A DNA stretch of 64,000 nt from Microbacterium sp. SORGH_AS_0969 (GTDB lineage: Bacteria > Actinomycetota > Actinomycetes > Actinomycetales > Microbacteriaceae), in the NCBI RefSeq assembly GCF_030818255.1, contig NZ_JAUTAG010000001.1:3410001-3474000 (forward strand), in the 5' to 3' direction. The notes under the pieces are model-generated. The model saw only the letters and a list, made by a program, of their open reading frames with translations. It was not told the DNA's origin and searched no databases. The position numbers and the translations under genes are program-made. How positions within the stretch are numbered: position 1 is the stretch's first letter; every line of letters starts with the position of its first letter. Of the stretch, positions 1-10,170 are shown one piece after another.

Positions 1-64
1 CGCGTCCCCCTTCTTCTCGCCGGAAGATGCGCGGTGCGACGAGGTGCCGGCGACGAGGTTCCGC

Positions 65-448
65 ATGGGCAAGTTCATCTACGACGGCAACACGAAGATG
101 GAGTTCGAGGACCGGCTCCTGGCGCACCTGCAGGCGGTCATCATGGCCAAGGTTCGACGCGGGGAGAGCTTCCCGTTCACCTGGAAGGATGACATCAGCA
201 CCGGGGGCGGGCGCACGACCGTGTACATCCACCCGAACGTCTCGCTGGTGTTCAAGTACCACGGGAGTCGAACCCCACAGTTGAGCGCACCGTGGCTGCA
301 CGCTCTGACGTACAACGCCAACTCGGGTCGTGGACTCTACGTCATCCCGGAGCCCGAGGAGTTCACACCGCGAGAGAGCATGCAGCGGGAGGAGATGGTC
401 TTCCGCGAGGTACCGAACGAACCGATGGCCTCGGATGCGCACTCCTGA
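65..448 (+). CDS. DUF7882-like small protein
   Basis: A 127-residue soluble protein beginning MGKFIYDGN. The frame is open back to 44, but the conserved family start is the ATG at 65. No signal peptide, membrane segment or catalytic motif is visible. It matches, from memory, a short actinobacterial family (DUF7882) common in Microbacterium that databases often label 'ATP-dependent DNA ligase' although it is far too short and has no ligase KxDG motif. The conserved features are the N-terminal GKFIYDGN segment and a central LRRGESF-like stretch (here VRRGESFPF). The C-terminal 20 residues are acidic and probably disordered. Function is unknown. The family call is inferred from sequence resemblance only. 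Confidence 0.6.
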   Translation: MGKFIYDGNTKMEFEDRLLAHLQAVIMAKVRRGESFPFTWKDDISTGGGRTTVYIHPNVSLVFKYHGSRTPQLSAPWLHALTYNANSGRGLYVIPEPEEFTPRESMQREEMVFREVPNEPMASDAHS

Positions 449-487
449 CCGGGAATATCGACTCCCGCGGCGCGGGTTGTCGCTCTC

Positions 488-880
488 ATGAGCGACTGGA
501 CCGAGGCCAAGCCCTTCTTCGAGACGACCGCCGTCGCGCACCTCGCGACACTCATGCGCGACGGTTCCCCGCACTCGACCCCGCTCTGGGTGGGCGTGGA
601 CGGCGAGCGGCTGATGTTCTTCACCGAGATCGACGCCCTGAAGGACCGGAACCTGCGCCGCGATCCGCGCGTGGCGATCTCGGTGACCGGCGCCGACAAC
701 CCGTACTCGATGGCGTTCGTCCGCGGGGAGGCCGTCGAGCGATTGGAGGGTGACGAGGCTCTGCCGTACGTCGACCGCATCTCGTATCTGTACGAGGGAC
801 GCCCCTACGGAATGCGGGAGGGCCTCGCCGTGTGGTTCATCGAACCGCGTAAGGCGTGGTCTCGCACCTACGAGGACTGA
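488..880 (+). CDS. PPOX-class flavin/F420-binding split-barrel protein
   Basis: A 130-residue single-domain protein of the pyridoxamine-5'-phosphate-oxidase fold, the usual length for the class of small F420/FMN-dependent oxidoreductases in actinobacteria. Family features seen are the N-terminal strand pair VAHLATLMRDGSPHSTPLW, the LMFFTEIDALKDRNLRRDPRVAIS segment that normally contacts the cofactor phosphate, and a C-terminal VWFIEP strand. ATG at 488 follows the previous gene by 39 bp. Its 3' end is only 3 bp from the convergent permease stop codon, leaving no room for a separate terminator. The substrate cannot be read from sequence. It could be an F420-dependent reductase or a haem/FMN-binding relative. 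Confidence 0.75.
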   Translation: MSDWTEAKPFFETTAVAHLATLMRDGSPHSTPLWVGVDGERLMFFTEIDALKDRNLRRDPRVAISVTGADNPYSMAFVRGEAVERLEGDEALPYVDRISYLYEGRPYGMREGLAVWFIEPRKAWSRTYED

Positions 881-883
881 GCC

Positions 884-2065
884 TCACAGCGCGAGAGGGA
901 GCACCCCCAGCACGAGGATGAGCGGGGCGATCACCGCGCCGAGCACGATGAAGCGCCCCCACTTCACCTCGACGCCGGCCGCGACCAGACGATCGTGCCA
1001 GAGGAGGGTCGCGAGAGACGCCCACGGCGTCACGATCGGCCCCGCATTCACACCGATGAGCAGCGCTGCAAGGCGCGCGGGGGAGCCCGCGACCGATTCG
1101 AGCGCAAGGTAGGCGGGAAGGTTGTTGATCCCGTTCGCTGCCAGAGCGCCCACGCCGGCGACCTGCCAGAGCGAGACGAGGTCGTCGCCCGTCCCGGCCA
1201 GCACCGAGGTGACTCGACCAATGCCGAGGGCTTCCAGTGCACCCACGGCGAGGAACAGGCCGCCGGCGAACACCAGCAGCGACCACGGTACGAGACGAAT
1301 CCCTAGCCCCGCCGGCGCGCGCCACGCGAACGCCGCCAGGAGGACGACCGCGGCGCCGACCGCCGGCATCCACGGTTCCAGGCCGACCACCAGCAGCGGA
1401 AGCAGGGCGACCGTCACCACGGCCGAGACGCGCAGGAGGATCGGATCGGAGACAGTGGGGGAGGCGGCATCCGGGTAGGTCTTCGGGAGACGGCGGAGGA
1501 ACACCAGCGTCAGCACCGAGACCGAGACGGCGATCGCGATCAGCGCCGACGGCCCGAGCAGAGCGAGGAAGGCGACCGGGTCGTGTCCACCCCCGAGGGC
1601 TTCGGATGCCAACAGGTTGGTGAGGTTCGACACCGGGAGCACGAGCGAGGCGGTGTTCGCGAGCACGACGGTCACGAAGGCGAAGGGGAGCGGGTCGAGC
1701 TTGCGCGCCACGGCCATCGAGACCACGACCGGCGTCAGCAGCACCGCTGTCGTGTCGAGCGAGAGGAACGCCGTGGCGACCGTCGCGAGCGCCACGACGA
1801 GCACCCACAGCCACACCGTGCGACCGCGCGCGACACGGGCCAGGCGGGCGGCCACGACGTCGAAGAGTCCGGCTTTGGATGCCAGCTCCGCCACGATCGT
1901 GACGGCGACGACGAACAGCAGGATCGGCCAGACGCGGTCGGCCACGGCGAGGGCGTCATCCGCGGGGAAGACGCCGGTGAGCAGCGCGATGATCCCGAGG
2001 ATCCAGAGCACGCCGCCGATGATGGCCAAAGTCACCGCTCCACTATGAGGCACGCCGGGTGCCAT
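884..2065 (-). CDS. ArsB/SLC13-type permease
   Basis: Integral membrane transporter of about 393 residues with roughly eleven hydrophobic segments, in the ion transporter superfamily that includes ArsB, NhaD and SLC13 permeases. The paired signature loops are visible: NLTNLLASEALGG after the fifth segment and NGINNLPAYLALE near the C-terminus, typical of arsenite/anion pumps. No arsR, arsC or arsA neighbour is present, so arsenite as the substrate is only one possibility; a dicarboxylate or other anion is equally open. The start is uncertain: ATG at 2065 gives MAPGVPHSG, while an in-frame GTG at 2036 would begin just before the first membrane segment. It is divergent from thrS with about 50 bp between them. 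Confidence 0.7.
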   Translation of the reverse strand: MAPGVPHSGAVTLAIIGGVLWILGIIALLTGVFPADDALAVADRVWPILLFVVAVTIVAELASKAGLFDVVAARLARVARGRTVWLWVLVVALATVATAFLSLDTTAVLLTPVVVSMAVARKLDPLPFAFVTVVLANTASLVLPVSNLTNLLASEALGGGHDPVAFLALLGPSALIAIAVSVSVLTLVFLRRLPKTYPDAASPTVSDPILLRVSAVVTVALLPLLVVGLEPWMPAVGAAVVLLAAFAWRAPAGLGIRLVPWSLLVFAGGLFLAVGALEALGIGRVTSVLAGTGDDLVSLWQVAGVGALAANGINNLPAYLALESVAGSPARLAALLIGVNAGPIVTPWASLATLLWHDRLVAAGVEVKWGRFIVLGAVIAPLILVLGVLPLAL

Positions 2066-2084
2066 CGAGGTCACGCCCGCCCGG

Positions 2085-2090
2085 TAGCCT
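2085..2090 (+). promoter_or_regulatory. -10 box of thrS
   Basis: TAGCCT fits the actinobacterial TANNNT -10 pattern. It would place the transcript start near 2097 and leave a roughly 20-nt leader carrying the AGGAG ribosome site at 2106-2110. No convincing -35 hexamer is visible. Confidence 0.5.
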
Positions 2091-2117
2091 GGAACAGACC
2101 CTTTCAGGAGATGTGCT

Positions 2118-4103
2118 GTGACTGATTTTCCCGCCGATGGCTTCGCCCTCTTCCCCGACCGATCGGTTGTCGCCCTGCGCGTCAACGGCGAGCTGAAAGA
2201 CCTCGCCACGACCGTCACGGCCGACGACGAGGTGGAGCCCGTCACGATCGACAGCGCCGACGGTCTGTCGATCCTGCGGCACTCGACGGCGCACGTGCTC
2301 GCGCAGGCGGTGCAGCGCGTCAAGCCGCAGGCGAACCTGGGGATCGGCCCGCCCGTCACCGATGGCTTCTACTACGACTTCCAGGTCGACGAGCCCTTCA
2401 CCCCGGAAGACCTCAAGGTCATCAAGAAGGAGATGGAGCGGATCGTCCGCGAGAACCAGCGGTTCGTCCGCCGCGTGGTCACCGACGACGAGGCCCGTGC
2501 GGAGCTCGTCGACGAGCCGTTCAAGCTCGAGCTCATCGGACTCAAGGGCGGCTCCGCCGAGGCCGCGGAGGGCGCGAACGTCGAGGTCGGCGCCGGCGAG
2601 CTGACGATCTACGACAACGTCACCCGCGACGGCGAGACCGCGTGGAAAGACCTCTGCCGCGGACCCCATGTGCCCGGCACGCGCCTCATCGGCAACGGGT
2701 GGGACCTCACCCGCATCGCCGGCGCCTACTGGCGCGGCAGCGAGAAGAACCCGCAGCTGCAGCGCATCTACGGCACCGCGTGGCCCACGAAGGACGAGCT
2801 GCGTGCGTATCAGCACCGCCTCGAGGAGGCCGCGAAGCGCGACCACCGCAAGCTCGGCAAGGAGCTCGACCTCTTCTCGTTCCCCGACGAGATCGGTCCG
2901 GGACTCTCGGTGTTCCACCCCAAAGGCGGCATCATCCGCTACGAGATCGAACGCTACATGCGCGAGCGCCTGCTCGCCAGCGGGTACGAGGTCGTCAACA
3001 CCCCGCACATCACCAAGGGCGACCTGTTCATGACGAGCGGGCACCTGCAGTGGTACGCCGACGGCATGTACCCGCCGATGGTGCTCGACGAGGTGGTGGA
3101 TGCTGACGGGCACGTGTCGCGCGAGGGCCAGGAGTACTACCTGAAGCCCATGAACTGCCCCTTCCACAACCTGATCTTCCGCTCGCGCGGACGCAGCTAC
3201 CGCGAGCTGCCCCTGCGCCTGAGCGAGTTCGGGTCGGTGTACCGCTACGAGAAGAGCGGCACGCTGTCGGGCCTCACCCGTGTGCGCGGCATGACCCAGG
3301 ACGACACGCACATCTACGTGACCGCCGAACAGGTGAAGGGCGAGCTCACCCACAGCCTCGACTTCGTGCTGCAGACCTTGCGCGACTACGGCCTGAACGA
3401 CTTCTACCTCGAGCTGTCGACCAAGGAGGAGGGCAACCCGAAGTTCATCGGCGACGACTCCCTCTGGGTCGAGGCCACCGAGACGTTGCGCGAAGTCGCC
3501 GAGGCGTCGGGCCTCGAGCTCGTGCCCGACCCGGGCGGGGCGGCGTTCTACGGCCCGAAGATCTCGGTGCAGGCGCGCGACGCCATCGGCCGCACCTGGC
3601 AGATGTCGACGATCCAGCTCGACTTCAACCAGCCCGAACGATTCGAGCTCGAGTACACCGGTCCCGACGGCGAGAAGCACCGTCCCGTCATGATCCACCG
3701 CGCCCTCTTCGGCTCGGTCGAGCGCTTCTTCGCGATCCTGCTCGAGCACTACGCCGGCGCATTCCCCGTGTGGCTCGCACCCGTGCAGGTCGTGGCCGTT
3801 CCGGTGGCCGCCGAGTACGGCGACTACCTGCAGAGCATCGTCGCGGATCTGAAGACCAAGGGCGTGCGCGCCGAGGCCGATCACAGCGACGACCGCATGC
3901 AGAAGAAGATCCGCACGCACACCACGCAGAAGGTGCCGCTCATGCTGATCGCCGGCGAGCAGGACCGCTCGAACGGCACGGTCTCGTTCCGGTTCCGTGA
4001 TGGGACGCAGCTCAATGGCATCCCGGTCGACGAGACCGTCGCGCGCATCACCGGCGCCATCGCGGCTCGCACGCTCGTGAACACCGCGGAGGATCTCGCG
4101 TGA
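2118..4103 (+). CDS. thrS: threonine--tRNA ligase
   Basis: Class II threonyl-tRNA synthetase, 661 residues, full length. Order of domains: N-terminal TGS (about 1-60), second additional (editing) domain with [11 protein letters not shown] near residue 55 and the [12 protein letters not shown] region near 180, catalytic core (about 265-540), and anticodon-binding domain (about 555-645). The zinc ligands of the active site are C347 (in MNCPFHN), H398 (DDTHIY) and H527 (MIHRALFGS), matching the E. coli triad in spacing. The GTG start at 2118 is set by AGGAG seven bases upstream. The stop overlaps the HIT gene start (GTGA), so the two are translationally coupled, as in Mycobacterium tuberculosis Rv2614c-Rv2613c. 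Confidence 0.97.
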   Translation: MTDFPADGFALFPDRSVVALRVNGELKDLATTVTADDEVEPVTIDSADGLSILRHSTAHVLAQAVQRVKPQANLGIGPPVTDGFYYDFQVDEPFTPEDLKVIKKEMERIVRENQRFVRRVVTDDEARAELVDEPFKLELIGLKGGSAEAAEGANVEVGAGELTIYDNVTRDGETAWKDLCRGPHVPGTRLIGNGWDLTRIAGAYWRGSEKNPQLQRIYGTAWPTKDELRAYQHRLEEAAKRDHRKLGKELDLFSFPDEIGPGLSVFHPKGGIIRYEIERYMRERLLASGYEVVNTPHITKGDLFMTSGHLQWYADGMYPPMVLDEVVDADGHVSREGQEYYLKPMNCPFHNLIFRSRGRSYRELPLRLSEFGSVYRYEKSGTLSGLTRVRGMTQDDTHIYVTAEQVKGELTHSLDFVLQTLRDYGLNDFYLELSTKEEGNPKFIGDDSLWVEATETLREVAEASGLELVPDPGGAAFYGPKISVQARDAIGRTWQMSTIQLDFNQPERFELEYTGPDGEKHRPVMIHRALFGSVERFFAILLEHYAGAFPVWLAPVQVVAVPVAAEYGDYLQSIVADLKTKGVRAEADHSDDRMQKKIRTHTTQKVPLMLIAGEQDRSNGTVSFRFRDGTQLNGIPVDETVARITGAIAARTLVNTAEDLA

Positions 4104-4738
4104 CGAGCGATCCGGATGCCGTGGCGGCGGGCTCGTCGCCCTCGTCCGGCGCCACGCCCGCCAGGGAGCAGCCTGCCGTCACCGCATCCGGACCCGCGAC
4201 CACCGACGCCGAGCTGGTCGACGCCGCGACGCTTCCGGGAGTGCCGGACGAGTTCCAGCGACTGTGGACCCCGCACCGCATGGCGTACATCTCGGCTGGT
4301 CGCGAGCCGATGGAGCAGAACTGCCCCTTCTGCGCGGCGCCCGGCAAGTCCGACGAGGACGGCCTGATCGTCGCGCGCGGGAAGACCGCCTACGTACTGC
4401 TCAACCTCTTCCCGTACAACTCGGGTCACCTGCTGGTGTGCCCGTACCGTCACATCGCCACGTACGACCAGGCGACCGACGAAGAGGTGGCCGAGATCGG
4501 CGCGCTGACTCAGCGCGGGATGCGCGTTCTGCGCGCGGTGTCGCGGTGCGACGGCTTCAACCTCGGCATGAACCAGGGCGCGATCGCGGGGGCCGGTGTC
4601 GACGCGCACCTGCACCAGCACATCGTGCCCCGGTGGGCCTCGGACGCGAACTTCTTCCCGATCATCGCCAAGACGAAGGCCCTGCCGCAGCTCCTCGGCG
4701 ACGTGCGCCGCACGGTCGCGGACGCCTGGGCCGACTGA
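4100..4738 (+). CDS. HIT-family protein, Ap4A phosphorylase-like
   Basis: A 212-residue histidine-triad protein with the active-site motif [10 protein letters not shown] near residue 175 and an N-terminal-half CPFC pair near residue 75. The first 40 residues are low-complexity (Ala/Ser/Pro) and probably disordered. Its position directly behind thrS, with a 4-bp GTGA overlap, and its layout match M. tuberculosis Rv2613c, an Ap4A phosphorylase that breaks down the dinucleotide alarmone made as a side product by aminoacyl-tRNA synthetases. Coupling to a synthetase gene therefore makes functional sense. The phosphorylase rather than hydrolase activity is an inference from that relative. Confidence 0.85.
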   Translation: MTSDPDAVAAGSSPSSGATPAREQPAVTASGPATTDAELVDAATLPGVPDEFQRLWTPHRMAYISAGREPMEQNCPFCAAPGKSDEDGLIVARGKTAYVLLNLFPYNSGHLLVCPYRHIATYDQATDEEVAEIGALTQRGMRVLRAVSRCDGFNLGMNQGAIAGAGVDAHLHQHIVPRWASDANFFPIIAKTKALPQLLGDVRRTVADAWAD

Positions 4739-4782
4739 GCGCACCCTGGCACTGCCGCACACGCCCGCGGGCACCTGCTGAC

Positions 4783-4841
4783 GTCGTTTGCCGCTGATGC
4801 GCGCTTACCGGCGCTCACCTCGTCCATCTGCGTCAAACGAA
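4783..4841. repeat. 59-bp palindromic repeat (family B), copy 3
   Basis: Imperfect inverted repeat along its whole 59 bp, with outer arms TCGTTTGCC and TCAAACGAA and a CCATCTGCG block shared with the copies near 23.2 kb. It lies between the convergent HIT and pdxY genes, where it may also act as a bidirectional terminator. The region 4739-4936 holds nothing else recognisable. Confidence 0.8.
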
Positions 4842-4855
4842 ACGACGCCCGCCCG

Positions 4856-4914
4856 CCTGTTTGCCTCGGATGGTCACGAGCGTCGCGCAGCACCGACGAT
4901 CTTCGGCAAACGAA
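4856..4914. repeat. 59-bp palindromic repeat (family B), copy 4
   Basis: Second member of the tandem pair, starting 73 bp after copy 3. It has the same length, begins with GTTTGCC three bases in and ends with CGGCAAACGAA. It is more diverged at its left end than the copies near 23.2 kb. Confidence 0.8.
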
Positions 4915-4936
4915 TCCCGGCGGCCAACGCGGAACC

Positions 4937-5791
4937 TCAGCGCACCTGGCGGACCGAGAACTGCAGGCGCGGGTGGGCGTAGGCCTCCTGCGACTCGATG
5001 AGACGCAGTTCGCGCGAACCCGACTCGTACGTGTTCGTCAGCAGATCGAAGACGCTGGATGCCGTGCGGGCCAGCGCGTCGGCCGCGTCGCCGCCGCTGC
5101 GACGGTAGTGCGCCGTGAACAGCGCTGCGGTCACGTCGCCGGACCCGTTGGCCTTCATCGGGATGAGCGGCGTCTGCACGATCCAGGCGCCGTTGTCGTC
5201 GACGACCATCATCTCGATCGTGTCGGCCTCGCGGTCCGGACGCTCGACGCTCGTCACGAGGATCGTTCGCGGCCCGCGAGCGCGCAGCGCATCAGCCGAG
5301 GCGAGGGTCGAGTCGATGCTCCCCGGTTCGGTGCCGGTGAGGAAACCGAGCTCGAACTGGTTCGGGGTGAGGATGTCCGCGACGGGGACGACGCGCTCAC
5401 GCAGGAGCTCGGGGATCGCGGGGGCCACGAAGCATCCCGACTTGGCGTTGCCCATGACCGGGTCGCAGGCGTAGACGGCATCCGGATTCGCCTTCTTCAC
5501 CCGCGCGACGGTGTCGATGATCACGTCGGCGATGCCCTCGCCACCCTGGTACCCCGAGAGGACGACGTCGATCTCGGGGAAGACGCCGCGCTCCTCGATG
5601 CCCGTGATCACCGCGGCGACGTCGTCGGGGGAGATCAGCGGACCGCGCCATGCCCCGTACCCGGTGTGGTTCGAGAAGTTGACCGTGTAGACGGGGAGAA
5701 CCTCGACGCCGATGCGCTGGAGGGGGAACACCGCGGCGGAGTTGCCGACATGCCCGTACGCGACGGCGGACTGGATCGAGAGAACCTTCAT
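4937..5791 (-). CDS. pdxY: pyridoxal kinase PdxY
   Basis: A 284-residue ribokinase-fold kinase that phosphorylates pyridoxal to PLP in the salvage pathway. Seen: N-terminal ILSIQSAVAYGHVGNSAAVFPLQRIG (substrate pocket), a DPVMGN motif near residue 115, TPNQFELGFLTG near 150 and the anion-hole/catalytic GSGDVTAALF near 235, in which the Asp is the general base. Length equals E. coli PdxY. Its ATG overlaps the stop codon of pdxR (ATGA), so it is the second gene of a pdxR-pdxY operon next to the divergent PLP synthase genes pdxST. De novo synthesis and salvage therefore lie together under one likely PLP-sensing regulator. Confidence 0.92.
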   Translation of the reverse strand: MKVLSIQSAVAYGHVGNSAAVFPLQRIGVEVLPVYTVNFSNHTGYGAWRGPLISPDDVAAVITGIEERGVFPEIDVVLSGYQGGEGIADVIIDTVARVKKANPDAVYACDPVMGNAKSGCFVAPAIPELLRERVVPVADILTPNQFELGFLTGTEPGSIDSTLASADALRARGPRTILVTSVERPDREADTIEMMVVDDNGAWIVQTPLIPMKANGSGDVTAALFTAHYRRSGGDAADALARTASSVFDLLTNTYESGSRELRLIESQEAYAHPRLQFSVRQVR

Positions 5792-7128
5792 GCCTCGATC
5801 CTTCCACCTCGAGCGGGCGGTCGACGCGTTCCCGCAGCGGCGGCGATGTCATCGGCCAGTGTCCGGGCCGCGGTGTCGTCGAGGTCGTGCACCGTCAGCC
5901 GCAGGAACGACCCGGACGGACCGGAGGAGAGGAAGAACGGATCCCCCTCACGAACGAGCCAGCCTCGGCGCATGAGGTCGTCGCGCACCGTGGCCGCGGG
6001 AACGGGGAGGGGCACCCAGAGGTTGAGTCCGTCGCCCGGGGCGACCGGCAGTCCACGTTCGGTCAGCGCGGCGGCGAACGCCGCGTTGCGGTCGGCGTAG
6101 TGGACTGCGGCGCGCTCGATGTCGGCGCGGACGCCGTCGTCGGTGACGAGCGCGTGCGTCATGCGCTGGAGGATGTGGCTCACCCATGTCGTCCCGGGCG
6201 TGAGCCGCACGGCGAGTCCGTCGGCGGTGTCGGGATCGGATGCCGTCACCGCGAGGCACGTGTCCGGCCCCAGGAACTTCGACATCGAGCGGATGCGCGC
6301 CCACCGGCGCTGCCCCGACCCGATGACGGAGTGGAGCAGGGCGCGGGAGAGGAGCGAAAAATGATCGTCCTCGATCACGAGGACGTACGGGTGCGCGGCC
6401 AGCACGTCGCGGAGGGCCGCCGCGCGCTCGGCGCTGAGACCCGCGCCGGTCGGGTTGTGGGCGCGAGGCGTCACGATCACGGCTCTCACGCCGGCGTCGA
6501 GCGCGGCGCGGAGTCCCTCGACGGTCATACCGTCGGCATCCACCTCCACCGGGATCGCGCGATATCCTCCCGTCCGCACCGTGTGCAGCGCGGAGAGGAA
6601 GCACGGGTCTTCGAGCGCCACCGCATCGTCTCGCTGCAGCGCCTGCGCGAGGAGCCGCTCGATCGCATCGCTCGCGCCGCTGGTGACCGTGATGCGCAGA
6701 TCGTCATGGGGGAGCTGGTCCGCCATCCAGTCACGCGCCCAGGCCTCGAGCCCCGGGTCGATGACAGGCTCGCCGTACAGCACGGGGCGGGTCGAGCGGA
6801 CGAGGGCGTTCGTGGGATCGGGGATGAGCGCCGGGTCGGGGTTGCCTGTCCCGACGTCGCGCAGCACCGTGTCCGGCGCGTAACCCTCCTGTGCGACGGT
6901 CGTGCGGTCGGCTACGCGCGTGCCCCCGCGCCCGCGCGCTTCGACGAGGCCCGCCTGCGAGAGCTGCCGATAAGCCGCGACGACGGTGTTGCGGTTGACG
7001 CCGAGGTCGGCCGCGACGGTCCGGACAGACGGCAGGAGCGTTCCCGGCGCGAGTTCTCCGCGTTCGATGCGCTCACGCAGATCCGTGGCGATCTCGGATG
7101 CCGACCGGCCGGTGATGTCGATGGTCAT
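5788..7128 (-). CDS. pdxR: MocR-type PLP-dependent regulator PdxR
   Basis: A 446-residue GntR/MocR regulator. The N-terminal winged helix (about 1-75) carries [45 protein letters not shown] residues (helix-turn-helix [13 protein letters not shown]). The rest is a fold-type I aminotransferase-like domain with a [13 protein letters not shown] segment, [15 protein letters not shown] and the PLP-lysine region SMSKFLGPD near residue 285. Such proteins bind PLP and usually activate pdxST when PLP is low. Divergence from pdxS with a 118-bp shared region, and pdxY as the downstream partner, support the PdxR assignment over other MocR paralogues. Confidence 0.88.
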   Translation of the reverse strand: MTIDITGRSASEIATDLRERIERGELAPGTLLPSVRTVAADLGVNRNTVVAAYRQLSQAGLVEARGRGGTRVADRTTVAQEGYAPDTVLRDVGTGNPDPALIPDPTNALVRSTRPVLYGEPVIDPGLEAWARDWMADQLPHDDLRITVTSGASDAIERLLAQALQRDDAVALEDPCFLSALHTVRTGGYRAIPVEVDADGMTVEGLRAALDAGVRAVIVTPRAHNPTGAGLSAERAAALRDVLAAHPYVLVIEDDHFSLLSRALLHSVIGSGQRRWARIRSMSKFLGPDTCLAVTASDPDTADGLAVRLTPGTTWVSHILQRMTHALVTDDGVRADIERAAVHYADRNAAFAAALTERGLPVAPGDGLNLWVPLPVPAATVRDDLMRRGWLVREGDPFFLSSGPSGSFLRLTVHDLDDTAARTLADDIAAAAGTRRPPARGGRIEA

Positions 7129-7155
7129 GTGCCCCCTCGGTCATGAACCACCCTA

Positions 7156-7192
7156 TGGCCTGAGACATGCTACGTTTTGGCCTAAGCCAAAA
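7156..7192. promoter_or_regulatory. candidate PdxR operator
   Basis: In the pdxR-pdxS divergent region, TGGCCTGAG (7156-7164) is repeated as TGGCCTAAG (7178-7186), 22 bp apart or two helical turns. The second copy sits in an 18-bp palindrome TTTTGGCCTAAGCCAAAA (7175-7192). Direct repeats combined with an inverted repeat are typical of MocR operators. No clear -10/-35 pair was identified. Confidence 0.5.
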
Positions 7193-7246
7193 GAAGCGCG
7201 ACTCGACGCGCCGCACATCGCGCCCCGAGCGCGGAACGGAGTGGAT

Positions 7247-8120
<874 letters not shown>

Positions 8121-8131
<11 letters not shown>

Positions 8132-8741
8132 CAGCCCCCGCGTCGGCGTCCTCGCCCTGCAGGGCGATGTGCGCGAGCACCTCGCCGTGCTGACGACCCT
8201 CGGTGCCGACGCGCGACCCGTGCGTCGACCCGAGGAGCTCGCCGCCGTGGAGGGCCTCGTCCTCCCCGGCGGCGAGTCGAGCGTGATCGACAAGCTCGCG
8301 CGCGCCTTCGGCCTCTTCGACCCGATCCGCGCGGCGATCGAGGACGGGATGCCGATGTACGGCACGTGCGCCGGACTCATCCTGCTCGCCGACCGCATCG
8401 ACGGTGCGATCACGGGCCAGCAGACGTTCGGCGGCCTGGACGTCCGGGTACAGCGCAACGCCTTCGGCTCCCAGACGCAGTCGTTCGAGACCGACCTCGC
8501 GGTGCCCGCCCTGGGCGACCCGCCGGTTCATGCCGTGTTCATCCGGGCCCCCGCGGTCGTCGAGTGGGGTCCGGATGCCGAGCCCCTGGCATCCCTTCCC
8601 GATGGACGGGTCGTGGCGGTCGAGCAGGGGCGACTGCTGGGCACGGCGTTCCATCCCGAATCCACCGGCGAGACGCGCTTCCACGAGCGCTTCCTCAAGC
8701 ACGTCCGCGGGCGACGCGGCGCGGCCGCACCCGCGTTCTAG
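8121..8741 (+). CDS. pdxT: PLP synthase, glutaminase subunit PdxT
   Basis: A 206-residue class I-type glutamine amidotransferase that hydrolyses glutamine and channels ammonia to PdxS. The catalytic triad is visible as C83 (GTCAGLILL), H178 and E180 (FHPEST). [12 protein letters not shown] near residue 50 is the conserved oxyanion/loop region, and [13 protein letters not shown] is the N-terminal family signature. The GTG start at 8121 lies inside the end of pdxS. The stop is 10 bp before the yebC start codon, so the yebC promoter lies at the end of this gene. Confidence 0.96.
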
Positions 8742-8744
8742 ACT
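8739..8744 (+). promoter_or_regulatory. leaderless -10 box of yebC
   Basis: TAGACT ends 7 nt before the yebC ATG at 8752 and overlaps the pdxT stop codon. In actinobacteria this spacing produces transcripts that begin at the start codon itself. No Shine-Dalgarno sequence is needed and none is obvious. Confidence 0.6.
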
Positions 8745-8751
8745 GGAACCT

Positions 8752-9510
8752 ATGTCCGGACACTCCAAATGGGCCACGACCAAGCACAAGAAGGCGGTCG
8801 TCGATGCCCGCCGCGCCAAGTCGTGGGCCAAGCTCATCAAGAACATCGAGGTCGCGGCCAAGCTCGGCGGCGCCGACCTGCAGGGCAACCCGACCCTCTT
8901 CGACGCCGTCCTGAAGGCCAAGAAGACCTCGGTCCCCAAAGACAACATCGACCGCGCGATCAAGCGCGGTGCGGGAATCGGCGGCGAGGCCGTCGAGTAC
9001 ACCTCGATCATGTACGAGGGCTACGGCCCCAACGGCGTCGCGTTCCTCATCGAGTGTCTGACCGACAACAAGAACCGCGCGGCAGCCGAGGTGCGCACGG
9101 CGCTCAGCCGCAACGGCGGCACGCTGGCCGACCCGGGCAGCGTCGCGTACAACTTCAGCCGCAAGGGCGTCATCGTCGTGCCGAGCGAGGGCACGACCGA
9201 AGACGACGTCATGCTCGCGACCCTCGAGGCCGGTGCCGAGGAGATCGAGCCGCACGGTGACGGCTTCGGCATCATCACCGAGGCGAGCGACCTCGTGACG
9301 GTGCGTTCCGCTCTGCAGGAAGCCGGCATCGAGTACGACTCGGCCGACGTCGAGTTCGTCCCGTCGCTGAAGATCGAGGTCGACGCCGACACCGCCCGCA
9401 AGGTGTTCCGCCTGATCGACGCGCTCGAAGACAGCGACGACGTGCAGAACGTCTACACGAACTTCGACCTCACCCCCGAGGTGCAGGCCGAACTCGAGAA
9501 CGACGAGTAA
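8752..9510 (+). CDS. YebC/PmpR-family regulator or translation factor
   Basis: A 252-residue protein opening with the signature [16 protein letters not shown], full length for the YebC family. Members have been described both as DNA-binding regulators and, more recently, as factors that relieve ribosome stalling at proline runs. The sequence alone does not decide between these roles. The ATG at 8752 is fixed by the universal N-terminus and a -10 box immediately upstream. The conserved stretch [22 protein letters not shown] lies near residue 90. It is the usual neighbour of pdxT and ruvC in actinobacteria. Confidence 0.95.
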   Translation: MSGHSKWATTKHKKAVVDARRAKSWAKLIKNIEVAAKLGGADLQGNPTLFDAVLKAKKTSVPKDNIDRAIKRGAGIGGEAVEYTSIMYEGYGPNGVAFLIECLTDNKNRAAAEVRTALSRNGGTLADPGSVAYNFSRKGVIVVPSEGTTEDDVMLATLEAGAEEIEPHGDGFGIITEASDLVTVRSALQEAGIEYDSADVEFVPSLKIEVDADTARKVFRLIDALEDSDDVQNVYTNFDLTPEVQAELENDE

Positions 9511-9545
9511 GGGCGCGCCCTGACCTCGAGCACGGCCCCTGCGCT

Positions 9546-9551
9546 TAGCGT
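9546..9551 (+). promoter_or_regulatory. leaderless -10 box of ruvC
   Basis: TAGCGT ends 7 nt before a GTG at 9559. This spacing favours 9559 over the alternative in-frame GTG at 9550 as the ruvC start. Confidence 0.55.
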
Positions 9552-9558
9552 GGGGGCC

Positions 9559-10161
9559 GTGTCTCGTTCCCTCCGCGTCCTCGGTATCGATCCCGGCCTG
9601 ACCCGCTGCGGGATCGGCGTCGTGGACGTGTCGCCGAACCGGACGGCCTCACTCGTGCACGTCGGGGTCGTGAGGTCGTCGACGACGGATCCGATCGAAA
9701 AGCGTCTCGCGACGATCGCCGCCGGCATCCGCGAGATCCTCTCCGCGCACGACCCGCACGTGGTCGCCGTCGAGCGCGTCTTCGCGCAGAACAACCGCCA
9801 CTCGGTGATGGGCACCGCCCAGGCCAGCGGTATCGCCCTCCTGCTCGCAGCGGAGCACGGCATCCCGGCCGCCACCCACACGCCGAGCGAGGTGAAGGCG
9901 GCGATCACCGGCTACGGCTCGGCCGACAAGCTGCAGGTGCAGACGATGGTCGCGCGCGTCCTCCGGCTCGACGCGCTGCCGCAACCCGCGGACGCGGCGG
10001 ACGCCCTCGCAATCGCTCTCTGCCATGCGTGGCGCGGGGGACCGGTCGCCGCGACGGGGGAGACGACGCTCACGCCGGCCCAGCGAGCATGGCGGGATGC
10101 CGAGAAGCGGCGTTCTCCACAGCCTCGTGTCGCTCGAACACATGTACGAAGCGATGCGTAA
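9559..10161 (+). CDS. ruvC: Holliday junction endonuclease RuvC
   Basis: About 200 residues, RNase H-fold resolvase that cuts four-way junctions as a dimer together with RuvAB. Catalytic acidic residues are visible in [11 protein letters not shown] (first Asp), [11 protein letters not shown] (Glu) and [15 protein letters not shown] (C-terminal Asp pair). GTG 9559 is chosen because a leaderless-type -10 box ends 7 nt before it; GTG 9550 would add MGA. The last 30 residues are variable, and their coding DNA carries the LexA-like box that serves ruvA. Confidence 0.93.
   Translation: MSRSLRVLGIDPGLTRCGIGVVDVSPNRTASLVHVGVVRSSTTDPIEKRLATIAAGIREILSAHDPHVVAVERVFAQNNRHSVMGTAQASGIALLLAAEHGIPAATHTPSEVKAAITGYGSADKLQVQTMVARVLRLDALPQPADAADALAIALCHAWRGGPVAATGETTLTPAQRAWRDAEKRRSPQPRVARTHVRSDA
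10134..10149. promoter_or_regulatory. LexA (SOS) box upstream of ruvA
   Basis: TCGAACACATGTACGA differs at one position from the actinobacterial LexA consensus TCGAAC-N4-GTTCGA. It covers the expected -35 position for the ruvA -10 box, so LexA binding would block ruvAB transcription. It lies inside the 3' end of ruvC. Confidence 0.7.
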
Positions 10162-10164
10162 GCT
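10159..10164 (+). promoter_or_regulatory. leaderless -10 box of ruvA
   Basis: TAAGCT overlaps the ruvC stop codon and ends 6 nt before the ruvA ATG. With the LexA-like box 9 bp upstream it defines an internal SOS-type promoter for ruvAB. Confidence 0.6.
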
Positions 10165-10170
10165 GAAGGC

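Noticed and set aside
2091..2117. T-box leaders for thrS or alaS
   Set aside because: The leaders are about 20-60 nt, too short for a T-box, and there is no conserved T-box sequence.
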